Shown: positions 24,130-36,027 of the stretch, in pieces
How the letters are laid out: every line of letters begins with the position of its first letter
How positions within the stretch are numbered: the stretch's first letter is position 1
NCBI GenBank assembly: GCA_036509255.1
Contig: DATCFY010000143.1
Location: forward strand, 1-51,823
From: RYN-230 sp036509255
GTDB lineage: Bacteria; Actinomycetota; Actinomycetes; Streptosporangiales; Streptosporangiaceae
DNA length: 51,823 bases
Direction: 5' to 3'
The notes under the pieces: generated by a model
What the model saw: the letters and a program-made list of their open reading frames with translations, nothing else
Databases searched by the model: none
Told to the model about the DNA's origin: nothing
Translations under genes and position numbers: made by a program

Positions 24130-25043
24130 TGAACTCGCCAGAGGACACCAATGCAGGGCCGGTGATCCGTGACCTCAGGCGCGTCGACCCGGTGACCGGC
24201 CAGGTCAGGGACCCGCAGGGGCGCCGCGACGGCACCCCGGGGAAGCCGGCCCGGCCGGGGCGGCACTCGGTCTCCAAGCCGGGCGGCGCTGGGGCCCGCC
24301 CCGCGGCACCAGGCGGTGCCGCGGGGGCCCAGCCCCCCGGCGGGGGCCGGGCCGGCCAGCCTCAGCAGGGCCAGCCTCAGCAAGGTCAGCCCAAGGGCCG
24401 GCCTGAGGGCCAGCCCGGGGACGGTCCGCAGCAGGGCGCACCAGCGGGCGGCATGCCGTCCGGCGGCGCGCCCGGCGGCTCCGGCCCGGGCGGCTCCCGT
24501 CCCGGCGACGGGGCCACGGCTGCCGGCCCGGTCCAGCCCGCCAGCCCGGATGGCGACGCTCTCGCCGCCCAGCTGGCCGAGCGGACCGCGGACCTGCAGC
24601 GGGTGCACGCGGAGTACGCCAACTACCGCAAGCGCGTCGAGCGCGACCGGCTGGCCGTCCGTGAGCAGGCCCTGGCCAACGTGCTGAGCTCGCTGCTTCC
24701 GGTGCTGGACGACATCGGCCGGGCGCGCGAGCACGGGGACCTGAACGGCGCCTTCAAGTCGGTCGGCGAATCACTGGAGACCATCGCCGCCAAGCTGGGC
24801 CTGGAGAGTTTCGGTGAGCCCGGCGAGCCGTTCGACCCGCTGGTCCACGAGGCCCTGATGCATTCCTATTCACCGGATGTCACCGAGCCAACCGCGGTCC
24901 AGATCCTGCAGCCCGGCTACAAGGTGGGCGAGCGGATCATCCGCCCGGCCCGGGTCGCGGTCGCGGAACCCGGCGACGGGGCCGCCCCCGACGACCAGGC
25001 CGAGGCGCGCCAGTCACGGGGAACTCCGGCGGGAAACAACTGA
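24129..25043 (+). CDS. grpE: Nucleotide exchange factor GrpE with long disordered N-terminus
   Basis: 304 residues, clearly longer than the usual ~180-220. The C-terminal half is a normal GrpE: a long helix (LAERTADLQRVHAEYANYRKR), then LSSLLPVLDDIGRA, and the beta domain with FDPLVHEALMHSYSPDV and LQPGYKVGERIIRPARVAVAE. The first ~140 residues are extremely rich in Gly, Pro, Gln and Ala, with QQGQPQQGQP runs, and should be disordered. It releases ADP from DnaK. The ATG overlaps the dnaK stop by one base (TGATG), indicating translational coupling. Confidence 0.95.
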   Translation: MNSPEDTNAGPVIRDLRRVDPVTGQVRDPQGRRDGTPGKPARPGRHSVSKPGGAGARPAAPGGAAGAQPPGGGRAGQPQQGQPQQGQPKGRPEGQPGDGPQQGAPAGGMPSGGAPGGSGPGGSRPGDGATAAGPVQPASPDGDALAAQLAERTADLQRVHAEYANYRKRVERDRLAVREQALANVLSSLLPVLDDIGRAREHGDLNGAFKSVGESLETIAAKLGLESFGEPGEPFDPLVHEALMHSYSPDVTEPTAVQILQPGYKVGERIIRPARVAVAEPGDGAAPDDQAEARQSRGTPAGNN

Positions 25044-25063
25044 CCCCCGGGGAGAGGTAGTAA

Positions 25064-26248
25064 GTGAGCACGAAGGACTTCCTCGAGAAGGACTACTACA
25101 AGGTCCTGGGCGTCTCCAAGAGCTCGACCGCGGACGAGATCAAGAAGTCGTACCGCAAGCTCGCCCGCCAGTACCACCCCGACGCCAACAAGGGTGACCC
25201 CAAGGCGGAGGAGCGGTTCAAGGAGATCTCTGAGGCCTACAACACGCTGTCCGACAGCAAGCGGCGCAAGGAGTACGACGACGCGCGCTCGATGTTCGGC
25301 GGCGGGTTCCGGGGCACCGGCCAGGGCGCCCCGGGCGGTGCCGGCGGCGGGTTCGGCGGGTTCGATCTCGGCGACCTGTTCGGCGGCGGGACAGCCGGCG
25401 GCGGTGCGGGCGGCGGCGGGCTCGGGGACATCCTCGGCGGCGTGTTCGGCCGGGGCGGCGGCGCGCGCACCGCGCAGAACCGGCCCCGGCGCGGCGCCGA
25501 CGTGGAGACGGAGACCTCGCTGCCGTTCAGTGACGCGCTGGACGGCGTCACGGTCAGCCTCCGGCTGGCCGGCGAGGGCCCGTGCCCGACCTGCAAGGGC
25601 ACCGGCGCCAAGGCCGGCACGGTGCCGCGGGTCTGCCCAAACTGCGAGGGGACCGGCCAGGAGAGCAAGAACCTCGGCAGCTTCGCGTTCTCCGAGCCGT
25701 GCCACGAGTGCCGCGGCCGCGGGCTCGTGGTCGACGACCCGTGCCCGGTGTGCTCCGGCAGCGGGCGGGCGATGAGCACCCGGACCATCCAGGCGCGCAT
25801 CCCCGCCGGCGTCGCCGACGGCCAGCGCATCAAGCTCAAGGGCAAGGGCGCACCCGGCGAGCGTGGCGGCCCGGCCGGCGACCTGTACGTGCGCGTGCAC
25901 GTCACGCCGCATCCGGTGTTCGGCCGGACCGGGCACAACCTCACGGTCACGGTGCCGGTGACGTTCCCCGAGGCCACGCTGGGCGCGGAGATCAAGGTGC
26001 CGTCACACCGCGGGGCCCCGGTCAGCGTCCGGATCCCGGCGGGCACCCCGAACGGCCGCACCTTCCGGGTGCGGGGCAAGGGCGTGCGCCGCAGCGACGG
26101 CACCAACGGGGACCTCCTGGTCACCGTGCAGATTCAGGTACCGCAGCACGTGAGCGGCCAGGCCCGGAAGGCCCTGGAGGACTTCCGGGAGGCCACCGCC
26201 GGGCAGGACCCGCGCGATGACCTGCTGCAGCGCGCCCGGAGTGTCTGA
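25064..26248 (+). CDS. dnaJ: Co-chaperone DnaJ (Hsp40, type I)
   Basis: 394 residues. The J domain (~8-75) contains HPD (QYHPDANKGD). A long Gly/Phe-rich region (~85-150) follows, then the zinc domain with four CxxCxGxG-type motifs (CPTCKGTG, CPNCEGTG, CHECRGRG, CPVCSGSG), and two C-terminal beta domains. It delivers substrates to DnaK and stimulates its ATPase. GTG 25064 has GGAGAGG upstream. This is the dnaJ of the dnaK operon (often called dnaJ1 in actinomycetes). Confidence 0.97.
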   Translation: MSTKDFLEKDYYKVLGVSKSSTADEIKKSYRKLARQYHPDANKGDPKAEERFKEISEAYNTLSDSKRRKEYDDARSMFGGGFRGTGQGAPGGAGGGFGGFDLGDLFGGGTAGGGAGGGGLGDILGGVFGRGGGARTAQNRPRRGADVETETSLPFSDALDGVTVSLRLAGEGPCPTCKGTGAKAGTVPRVCPNCEGTGQESKNLGSFAFSEPCHECRGRGLVVDDPCPVCSGSGRAMSTRTIQARIPAGVADGQRIKLKGKGAPGERGGPAGDLYVRVHVTPHPVFGRTGHNLTVTVPVTFPEATLGAEIKVPSHRGAPVSVRIPAGTPNGRTFRVRGKGVRRSDGTNGDLLVTVQIQVPQHVSGQARKALEDFREATAGQDPRDDLLQRARSV

Positions 26249-26293
26249 CATGCCTGGGCCAGAAGATGATCACAGCGGGACGGAGGTGACGGC

Positions 26294-26833
26294 ATGAGCA
26301 GCCCGTTCGGCCTGTCCGACGACTCGCCCGTGTACGTCATCTCCGCCGCCGCCCAGCTAGCCGGGATGCACCCGCAGACGCTCCGGTACTACGACAAGCT
26401 CGGCCTCGTTTCACCCAGCCGGACCAGGGGCCAGGGGCGCCGCTACTCGCTGCGCGACGTGCTCGCGCTGCGCGAGGTCCAGCGGCTGTCCCAGGAAGAC
26501 GGGGTCAACCTCTCGGGCATCAAGCGCATCCTCGAGCTGGACCAGGAGCTACGCCAGCACCAGCAGCGCCTCGTCGACGTGAGCGCGGAACTCGCCCTGC
26601 TCCGCATCGAGCTCGAGTCCACTCGCTCGGTGGCCGCCCGCCTGGCCGGCCTGCTCCGGGGCAGGACGGGCGGCGGCAACCAGCTGGTTCCGGTGCACAA
26701 CCCGGCCGAGGGGACCTCTGGGGGCCCGCCTGCGGCCCGGCCGGAGCGGCGGGCGCTGCCTACCGCGCCCCGGCGCCCCCCCGCGGAACAGACCGGGCCG
26801 GACGAGGGCGAGCTTCCCGCCGCGCCCAGCTAA
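26294..26833 (+). CDS. hspR: MerR-type heat-shock repressor HspR
   Basis: 179 residues. The MerR winged helix (~12-85) has VISAAAQLAGMHPQTLRYYDKLGLVSPSRTRGQGRRYS, typical of HspR. A helical region (~95-130) follows, and then a Pro/Arg-rich tail. The start has a clear GGAGGT ribosome site. HspR represses the dnaK operon by binding HAIR sites, using DnaK as co-repressor in Streptomyces; both operator copies here are upstream of dnaK, so the operon should be autoregulated. Confidence 0.95.
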   Translation: MSSPFGLSDDSPVYVISAAAQLAGMHPQTLRYYDKLGLVSPSRTRGQGRRYSLRDVLALREVQRLSQEDGVNLSGIKRILELDQELRQHQQRLVDVSAELALLRIELESTRSVAARLAGLLRGRTGGGNQLVPVHNPAEGTSGGPPAARPERRALPTAPRRPPAEQTGPDEGELPAAPS

Positions 26834-26901
26834 CCGCCGCGCACCCATCCGAATCATCCGCAACGAAAACCACCTGACCCGACGGGGGTCGAGAAACAGC
26901 T

Positions 26902-29574
<2,673 letters not shown>

Positions 29575-30231
29575 TCGTCCTCGGGCAGGCCCAGGTCGAC
29601 CCGGATGCGGTAGCGCAGGCTGAGTAGAAGCCGCAGCTCGGTCGGGTCTCCGCCCGCGGAGAACCCGGCCGGGCGGGCGGCGGGCTGGGCCGGGGCGTCC
29701 GGGTCCCACCCGGTGCCGAGCCGGCCCAGGCACAGCCCGACCCCCGTGGTCGCCCAGCGCAGCGCGCCCCGCAGGTCCGACCGGTCGACCAGCAGCTCTG
29801 CGACCAGGTCGTAGATCCGGGGGTCGTCGGGCGTTTCCTGCTCGATCTGCTGGATCAGCGCCTCGGCCTCGTCCGGCTCGTCCATCATGAACAGGGCGCG
29901 GGCCAGCGGCACCCGTGGATCGACAAACGAAGGGCCGCCGTCCGCCAGCGCCTCGCGGAAGCCCTGGGCCGCAGCGGCCGGCTCGTCGGCCAGCAACCAC
30001 TGTTCCCCTGCCCGCAGGAACGCCTCGGAGCGCGGGAACTGCTCAGTCTGGGTGCCGTTAGCGGCCAGACTGATCATTTGCTCCGCTGCGGTGCGGTGAT
30101 CACCGCTTGCCGCAGCGTCGAACTCGATCTCATCGAACATGTCGCGAGTCAGCACCACCACGTCCGGGGACGTACCCAACCCGGGACCCCTTCCAACGCC
30201 ACGAACGAACTCAAGGTACGGGAAAACGACG

Positions 30232-32328
30232 CTATCTGCGTGAACGCTCCAGCGCATCCCAGAAGCCACGGCGCAGCGCATGCCTGGTTTCGTCGTGCAG
30301 CAGCGAATCGATTGGCAGCGCCGAATCCTGGAGCAGCCTCGCCTCCAGGTCCGACGGCATGCGCGGCTTGCGGGCCAGAACCGCCTCCAGCCACAGCGCC
30401 GGGGCCTCACGGGCCACTGACTGACCGAATTCGTAGCCTTCGGCGTGCGCGGCCTGGACGGCGTCGGCGAGCGGCATCCCCTCGCCCGGGGGCCCAGCTT
30501 GCGGGCCGGGACCTGGCGGCACCGGGGGTGGCACGGGCGCCTGCTGCATCGACGACGCTGGCGGCAGCGGGGACTGCGGCGAGCCGTAGGGGCTTTGCGG
30601 CGGGACGTACGCCGAGCCGGGGTTCTGCCCTGAACCGGCCGGGGAGGCCGGCGCGTACGGCTGCCCGGGCATCATCTGCTCCGACGGCAGCACCCCGTAA
30701 GCCCCGGGCTGGTACGGCCGGCCTGGCACGTCCTGCGCCGGCCCGCGGAACGAGGCCGGGGGCGCCTGGTACGGGTTCTGCTCGGCGGCCGGGGGCTGCT
30801 GCTGGGCGTGGGCGCCACGGACCCGCGGGTCCGGCAGCCCGGGAGACGACGGGCGTGGGGGCGCGGGCGGCCCCGCGTGCAGGCCCGGCATGCTCTGCTG
30901 GCCGGGCGGGCCCTGCTGGCCGGGGATGGACTGACCCGGAATGGACTGGCCTGGGACACTCTGGCCCGAGATGGACTGTCCCGGCATGCTCTGCTGCCCG
31001 GACGGGCCCTGCTGGCCTGGCACGCCCTGGCCGGGGATGGGCTGCTGGCCCGGCAGGCCCTGGCCCGGAATGGACTGGCCCGGGATGCCCTGCTGGCCGC
31101 TGCCGTTGTGGTGCGATGGCATCCCCTGAGCGGGCACAGACTGCGGCGGGCCGGACTGCGGCGGGTAGCCCTGCGGAGGCATCGGCTGGCCGGCCATGGA
31201 CTGCTGACCAGGCAGGCCCGGCTGACCCGGAAGTCCCTGACCCGGGAGACCCTGACCGGGCATGGCCTGCTGGCCGGGCATGGCCTGCTGGCCGGGTCCG
31301 CCTGGCTGCGCCGGCCCAGCCGGGAGGCGCTGGCCCGGACTGGGGGTTCGTTGCGGCTCGGAAACGCCCGGCTGCGCCTGCAGTCCTGAGGCAGCCGGCA
31401 GAGTCTGTGCACTCTGCGGCGGTACTGCGGGGTTCTGCGCGCTGGCAGGCGCGCGGGACGGGCCGCCGCCGCGGGTGGCCTCCATGGACTGGCGCTCGAT
31501 GGGCCCGGACGGCTCGCGGCGCGGCAGCGGGGCCGGCACCCCGCCCGGAGGCTGCGTGTTCGGGAGCTGCGTGTTCGGAAGCTGGGCCGTGGCGGGCTGC
31601 GCGCCCGGCTGCGCCGCGCGCTGGTACTCGGCTACCACGGGCGCGGTGTAGATCGCGGGCGGGGCCGGGTGCGAGCCGGCCGACAGGGCCTGCTGGCCCA
31701 GCGGGCCGACTACCGGCCCGTGGCCGTTGGTGAGGGCGCGGGTCGCGGACATAGCCAGCTGGTAAGGCTCCTCGCTGCCCAGCGGCTCCGTGCCCGCGAC
31801 GATCTGGGTAAAGGGCCGGAGATGCCCCTCGCCAATCTCGATAATGTCGTCGCATTCCTGGCGGAGGCTGCGGGAAATGGTCCAGTTGCCGCCCACCGTG
31901 ATGTGCACGATGGTCACCCGGATGCCGAGGTCCTGCACGTCGGCGACGACCTGGGCCAGGTCTTCCTCCGCGCTGACCAGGAGCGCGTCGCTGATCGCGT
32001 TGTTACGGGCCAGGGTGGTCAGGTCGCGGCGGATCTCGCTCTCCACGCCTTCCCGCCGGCCTGGACGGGTGCGGCCCAGCCTCAGCTTCAGCCCGGGAAG
32101 ATCGGCGAGTGAGTCGTGCTCGGAAGTCCGGCGCCCCTCAACCGTGGTCTCATACCAGTAGCACCGGAGCAGTGGTCGCCCGGTCCTCTCCCGGGCGATG
32201 CTGCCCATGAACGCCAGCAGGCCAGCGTAATCCCAGGATACGGACTCCCGGTGGCGGGTTCCGTGGACGGCCATCGCGCCATCCGCCAGCACGTAGCCCG
32301 CGTCCACGAACAGCGCGCACCGATCCAC
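30232..32328 (-). CDS. NYN-domain (PIN-like) putative RNase with long collagen-like region
   Basis: 698 residues from a GTG with AAAGGACGG upstream. Residues ~1-170 form an NYN/LabA-type PIN-like domain: start ALFVDAGYVL with its metal-binding Asp, a second acidic site in SEIRRDL, and DALLVSAEEDLAQVV near the end. Such domains cut RNA with Mg2+. Residues ~220-620 are low-complexity Pro, Gln, Gly and Ser with many (P/S)GQ(S/Q)xPGQ hexads. The last ~75 residues form an ordered helical domain (ADAVQAAHAEGYEFGQSVAREAP...). The architecture suggests a nuclease tethered to a flexible scaffold that could form condensates or bind partners; this is inference. The TPR-like gene follows in the probable operon. 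Confidence 0.8.
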   Translation of the reverse strand: MDRCALFVDAGYVLADGAMAVHGTRHRESVSWDYAGLLAFMGSIARERTGRPLLRCYWYETTVEGRRTSEHDSLADLPGLKLRLGRTRPGRREGVESEIRRDLTTLARNNAISDALLVSAEEDLAQVVADVQDLGIRVTIVHITVGGNWTISRSLRQECDDIIEIGEGHLRPFTQIVAGTEPLGSEEPYQLAMSATRALTNGHGPVVGPLGQQALSAGSHPAPPAIYTAPVVAEYQRAAQPGAQPATAQLPNTQLPNTQPPGGVPAPLPRREPSGPIERQSMEATRGGGPSRAPASAQNPAVPPQSAQTLPAASGLQAQPGVSEPQRTPSPGQRLPAGPAQPGGPGQQAMPGQQAMPGQGLPGQGLPGQPGLPGQQSMAGQPMPPQGYPPQSGPPQSVPAQGMPSHHNGSGQQGIPGQSIPGQGLPGQQPIPGQGVPGQQGPSGQQSMPGQSISGQSVPGQSIPGQSIPGQQGPPGQQSMPGLHAGPPAPPRPSSPGLPDPRVRGAHAQQQPPAAEQNPYQAPPASFRGPAQDVPGRPYQPGAYGVLPSEQMMPGQPYAPASPAGSGQNPGSAYVPPQSPYGSPQSPLPPASSMQQAPVPPPVPPGPGPQAGPPGEGMPLADAVQAAHAEGYEFGQSVAREAPALWLEAVLARKPRMPSDLEARLLQDSALPIDSLLHDETRHALRRGFWDALERSRR

Positions 32329-32483
32329 GCGACACCGTCCTTTCCTCGTCGCGAGACGTTACCAGCGCCCAGCCGACCTTGTGATGGATCACGCGAGGTC
32401 GCGAGGACCTCCGCGGCCTGAGAAGTCCGCTCTTGGCAGAAGCGTCCCCGGCGATTGCACCTGGCCCGGCAGAATCAACCGGC

Positions 32484-33506
32484 ATGCGACTTCTTGTTCT
32501 CGGAGGTACCCGGTTCCTGGGGCGTGCCATCGTGGACGAAGCGATCCGGCGCGGCTACGACGTCACGACCTTCTCGCGGGGGCTGAGCGGCGAGCCCCGG
32601 CCGGGTGCCGAGGCGCTGCACGGAGACCGTACCAACTCCGCGGACCTGCTCAGGCTGGCTGAGCGAGATTTTGATCTGGTCATTGACACCTCGGTGATCG
32701 CGCCCCGGCACGTGGCCGCGTCCGCCCGGTTGATAGCCCCGCGGGTGCGCCATTACACCTACGTTTCCACGCTCTCGGTGTACCGCGGTTTCGGTGAGGT
32801 GCCGGTCAGCGAGGACTCACCGGTGCTCGACGGCGCCCCCGACGCGGACGGCACCGTGGAGGAACTCGGGTATGGCGAGCTCAAGGCCGGCTCCGAGCGC
32901 GCGGTGGCGGAGGCCCTCCCGGGCCGGCACCTGATCGTGCGGCCCGGGCTGATCGTCGGCCCGCACGAGAACGTCGGACGGCTGCCCTGGTGGCTGACCA
33001 GGATCGCGCGCGGCGGCACGGTCCTCGCCCCCGGTGAGCCCGGCCGCCCGCTGCACGTGACCGACGCCCGGGACCTGGCCGCCTGGCTGGTGGATAACAC
33101 CAGACGGGGCATCCCCGGTGTGGTCAACGTGCCCGGGGCGGACGGCCCCACGATCGGTGAGCTGCTGACGGACTGCGGCCAGGCCACCGGGCCCGGTCCG
33201 GACGGGCCGCTCCAGCTGCGCTGGGTGCCGGACCGGGTGCTGCTGGACGCCGGGGTGGAGCCGTGGTCGGAGCTGCCGATGTGGGCGCCGGACACACCGG
33301 AGTTCGCGGCCCTCTGGGACGTCACCGGGGACCGGGCGCTGCGGACCGGCATGCGCTACCGGCCGCTCAGCGACACGGTCCGCGACACCTGGTCCTGGCT
33401 GCGCCGGGACGCCGCCAGCCACGGCGGCGAGGCCACCTTCGAGCGCCGGCCCGGGCTCGGCCTGGATCCGGCCACCGAGCACGAGATCCTGGCCAGCCTG
33501 GACTAG
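32484..33506 (+). CDS. NAD-dependent epimerase/dehydratase family protein (extended SDR)
   Basis: 340 residues from ATG 32484. The Rossmann motif LVLGGTRFLGR is at the N-terminus. Then come a Thr/Ser-Tyr site (YTYVSTLSVY), the catalytic YGELK (YxxxK), VRPGLIVGPHEN, and an extended C-terminal substrate domain. It resembles isoflavone-reductase/epimerase-like proteins that are common in actinobacteria; the substrate cannot be told. There is no ribosome site; CAGAAT eight bases before the ATG could be the -10 of a leaderless message. An in-frame start at 32433 would add 17 residues without conserved features. Confidence 0.85.
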   Translation: MRLLVLGGTRFLGRAIVDEAIRRGYDVTTFSRGLSGEPRPGAEALHGDRTNSADLLRLAERDFDLVIDTSVIAPRHVAASARLIAPRVRHYTYVSTLSVYRGFGEVPVSEDSPVLDGAPDADGTVEELGYGELKAGSERAVAEALPGRHLIVRPGLIVGPHENVGRLPWWLTRIARGGTVLAPGEPGRPLHVTDARDLAAWLVDNTRRGIPGVVNVPGADGPTIGELLTDCGQATGPGPDGPLQLRWVPDRVLLDAGVEPWSELPMWAPDTPEFAALWDVTGDRALRTGMRYRPLSDTVRDTWSWLRRDAASHGGEATFERRPGLGLDPATEHEILASLD

Positions 33507-33555
33507 CCCGCCTGCATTAGCCCGCCTGAGCCCCCGGCCGCCCCGGGCGGCTGGG

Positions 33556-33561
33556 TAGGCT
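33556..33561 (+). promoter_or_regulatory. -10 box (TAGGCT), leaderless pyrE
   Basis: TAGGCT is seven bases before the GTG start of pyrE, with no ribosome site between. Confidence 0.5.
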
Positions 33562-33568
33562 CGCGATC

Positions 33569-34105
33569 GTGAGCGACCGTGACGATCTGCTTCAGATGAT
33601 CAAGGACATGGCCGTGGTGCACGGCGACTTCGTGCTGTCTTCCGGACAGCGGGCGACCTGGTACATAGACCTGCGCCGGATCCTGCTCAGCGGGCGGGCG
33701 GCGCCGCTGGCCGGGCGGGTGATGCTCGACCTCACCGCGGACCTGGACTACGACGCGGTCGGCGGGCTCACCCTCGGCGCCGATCCGGTCGCCACCGCGA
33801 TGATGCACGCGGCCAGCGCGGCCGGGCGGCCGCTGGACGCGTTCGTGGTGCGCAAGGAAGGCAAGGCCCATGGCCTGCAACGGCGCATCGAGGGCCCGGA
33901 CGTCGCCGGCCGCAGGGTGCTGGCCGTGGAGGACACCTCGACCACCGGCGCGTCCGTGCTGACCGCCGTGGACGCGCTGCAAGAGGCGGGAGCCGAGGTC
34001 GTGGGCGTGGCCGTGATCGTCGAACGCGGCGCCCGGGAGCCGGTAACCGCGCGGGACCTGCCCTACCTGGCTGCCTACGACATGGGTGACCTGGGCCTGG
34101 GCTGA
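33569..34105 (+). CDS. pyrE: Orotate phosphoribosyltransferase
   Basis: 178 residues, normal for the short actinobacterial form. Seen: FVLSSGQRATWYIDLR near the N-terminus (orotate site), the RKEGKAHG loop, and the PRPP-binding motif VLAVEDTSTTGAS. It converts orotate and PRPP to OMP in pyrimidine synthesis. It stands apart from other pyr genes, which is common in actinobacteria. Its end overlaps the end of the convergent DedA gene by 31 bases. Confidence 0.95.
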   Translation: MSDRDDLLQMIKDMAVVHGDFVLSSGQRATWYIDLRRILLSGRAAPLAGRVMLDLTADLDYDAVGGLTLGADPVATAMMHAASAAGRPLDAFVVRKEGKAHGLQRRIEGPDVAGRRVLAVEDTSTTGASVLTAVDALQEAGAEVVGVAVIVERGAREPVTARDLPYLAAYDMGDLGLG

Positions 34106-34788
34106 TCGTCCTGGGCGTCCGTGCGCTGGTGCCGCGGGCCACTCCGGCGGCCCGCCGCATGACTGTCGGCTGCCGGGCCGCCCGCTGCGAGACGACCCTC
34201 GGCGGCTTCCTTGCGGACTTCCCGCAGCCGGTACATCACCAGCGCGACGATGGCGATGATCGCCACGGCCGCGATCCCGTAGCCGGCCAGCGCGATGCCG
34301 TGGGCGATGCTCTGCCACGTACTGCTCAGGCTGTAGCCGATCAGTGAGATCGCGGTCACCCAGACGGCCGTGCCGATGAGGCTGAGTATCCCGAACAGCA
34401 GCACGGGCATCTCGATGAAACCGGCCACGATCGACACGAAGGTGCGCACTACCGGCAGGCACCGGCCCACCGGCAGCGCCCACGCGCCCCGGCCGGCGAA
34501 GAAACGCTCCGCCCGGTCGATGTCGGCGTGCGTGATGAGCAGGTAACGGCCGAACTTATGCACCAGCGGCCGCTCACCGACCCGGCCCACCGTGTAGGCG
34601 ACGAACGAGCCGAGAAGTTCCGCGATCGTGCCGACGATGATCACCGCGACGATGTTGAGGCGTCCCTCGCCGGCCAGGACTCCCGCGAACCCGAACGTGA
34701 TCTCCGACGGAATCGGGATGCAGCAGGCCTCGAGAAAGCCGAAGAGAAAAACAGCAGCCAGGCCTGCCTGGGCGAGAAAGCTCTCCAT
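34075..34788 (-). CDS. DedA-family membrane protein
   Basis: 237 residues. The N-terminal re-entrant region has LEACCIPIPSE, and the central signature is FFAGRGAWALPVGRCLPVVRTFVSIVAGFIEMP with the conserved Arg/Pro pattern of DedA (SNARE-associated) proteins. Several transmembrane helices follow, then a basic, hydrophilic C-terminal tail. Family members act as lipid carriers or proton-coupled flippases for undecaprenyl phosphate or other phospholipids; which substrate applies here is unknown. It is divergent from the aldolase gene. Confidence 0.9.
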   Translation of the reverse strand: MESFLAQAGLAAVFLFGFLEACCIPIPSEITFGFAGVLAGEGRLNIVAVIIVGTIAELLGSFVAYTVGRVGERPLVHKFGRYLLITHADIDRAERFFAGRGAWALPVGRCLPVVRTFVSIVAGFIEMPVLLFGILSLIGTAVWVTAISLIGYSLSSTWQSIAHGIALAGYGIAAVAIIAIVALVMYRLREVRKEAAEGRLAAGGPAADSHAAGRRSGPRHQRTDAQDDQPRPRSPMS

Positions 34789-34993
34789 AGCTCACTGTTG
34801 TACAGCATGGAAGGCCCCGAGCCGGTCCGCATGAGGCGACGTTGAGAGACCTTTAGTCGGCGTATGTGGCCGCAGTCCGGTCCGCCGCGCGATCCCCGGG
34901 CAGGGTTTTCGGCGCGGGTCCCCTGTCGCCTGTCCGCGGGCGGCCCCCGTCCCCGATACTGGACCCAAGCACTGAGACAGGGAGCCGATCGAC

Positions 34994-36013
34994 ATGCCTA
35001 TCGCCACGCCAGAGGTCTACGCGCAGATGCTCGACCGCGCCAGGGAACGCGGTTACGCCTATCCCGCGATCAACGTGACCTCGAGTCAGACCCTGAACGC
35101 GGCCCTTCGCGGTTTCGCGGACGCGGAGAGCGACGGCATCGTCCAGGTGTCCACCGGCGGCGCCGAGTACCTGTCCGGCGCGGTCAAGGACATGGTGACC
35201 GGTTCGGCCGCGCTGGCGAGCTTCGCCAGGTCGGTCGCGGACAAGTACCCGGTGCAGATCGCCTTGCACACCGACCACTGCCCCAAGGACAAGCTGGACG
35301 GGTTCATGCGCCCGCTGGTCAAGATCTCCCAGGAGCGGGTGGCCCGCGGCGAGGAGCCGCTGTTCAACTCGCACATGTGGGACGGCTCCGCAGTGCCCCT
35401 GGACGAGAACATCGCCATCGCGTCGGAGCTGCTCGACGAGTGCGCCAAGGCCCGCACGGTCATGGAGATGGAGATCGGCGTGGTCGGCGGCGAGGAAGAC
35501 GGCGTCACCGGCGAGATGAACGAGAAGCTATACAGCACGCCGGGGGACGCCATGGCCGTGGCCGAGGCACTCGGGCTCGGCGAGCGGGGACGCTTCCTGC
35601 TCGCGGCCACGTTCGGCAACGTGCACGGCGTGTACAAGCCCGGGCATGTCACCCTGCGCCCGTCGATCCTGAAGGAAATCCAGGACGCGGTGGGCGCGAA
35701 GTATGGCCACGAGAAGCCGTTCTACCTGGTCTTCCACGGCGGCTCCGGCTCCGCGTTGGAGGAGATCCGCGAGGCCATCTCTTATGGCGTGGTCAAGATG
35801 AACGTGGACACCGACACGCAGTACGCGTTCACCAGGCCGGTCGCGGACCACATGTTCCGAAACTACGACGGCGTGCTGAAGGTCGACAGCGAGGTTGGCA
35901 ACAAGAAGCAGTACGACCCCCGGGCCTGGGGCAAGGCCGGCGAGGCCGGCATGGCCTCGCGGGTGGTCCGGGCCTGCGAGGACCTGATGTCCGCGGGCAC
36001 CAAGCTCAGCTGA
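34994..36013 (+). CDS. fbaA: Class II fructose-bisphosphate aldolase
   Basis: 339 residues, close to the FbaA of other high-GC Gram-positives. Seen: zinc site LHTDHCPKDK (H92, catalytic D94, H95), the E-rich loop EMEIGVVGGEEDGV, FGNVHGVYKPG, HGGSGS and KMNVDTDTQYA. It splits fructose 1,6-bisphosphate into glyceraldehyde 3-phosphate and dihydroxyacetone phosphate. AGGGAG precedes the ATG by nine bases. A metallophosphoesterase follows 14 bases after the stop. Confidence 0.97.
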   Translation: MPIATPEVYAQMLDRARERGYAYPAINVTSSQTLNAALRGFADAESDGIVQVSTGGAEYLSGAVKDMVTGSAALASFARSVADKYPVQIALHTDHCPKDKLDGFMRPLVKISQERVARGEEPLFNSHMWDGSAVPLDENIAIASELLDECAKARTVMEMEIGVVGGEEDGVTGEMNEKLYSTPGDAMAVAEALGLGERGRFLLAATFGNVHGVYKPGHVTLRPSILKEIQDAVGAKYGHEKPFYLVFHGGSGSALEEIREAISYGVVKMNVDTDTQYAFTRPVADHMFRNYDGVLKVDSEVGNKKQYDPRAWGKAGEAGMASRVVRACEDLMSAGTKLS

Positions 36014-36027
36014 CCGCGGAGGCGGCC

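Noticed and set aside
30900..31300. CRISPR-like array in the repeated region
   Set aside because: The repeats are short, contiguous and in frame with a coding sequence, and there are no unique spacers of constant length.
30078..31733. 551-codon plus-strand open frame opposite the NYN gene
   Set aside because: The product is Ala/Pro/Arg/Gly low-complexity created by the complement of the PGQ repeats; the minus strand has the NYN domain.
34864..36027. Open frame upstream of the metallophosphoesterase in the same frame
   Set aside because: It overlaps the aldolase gene in another frame with meaningless composition. The real start is GTG 36028.
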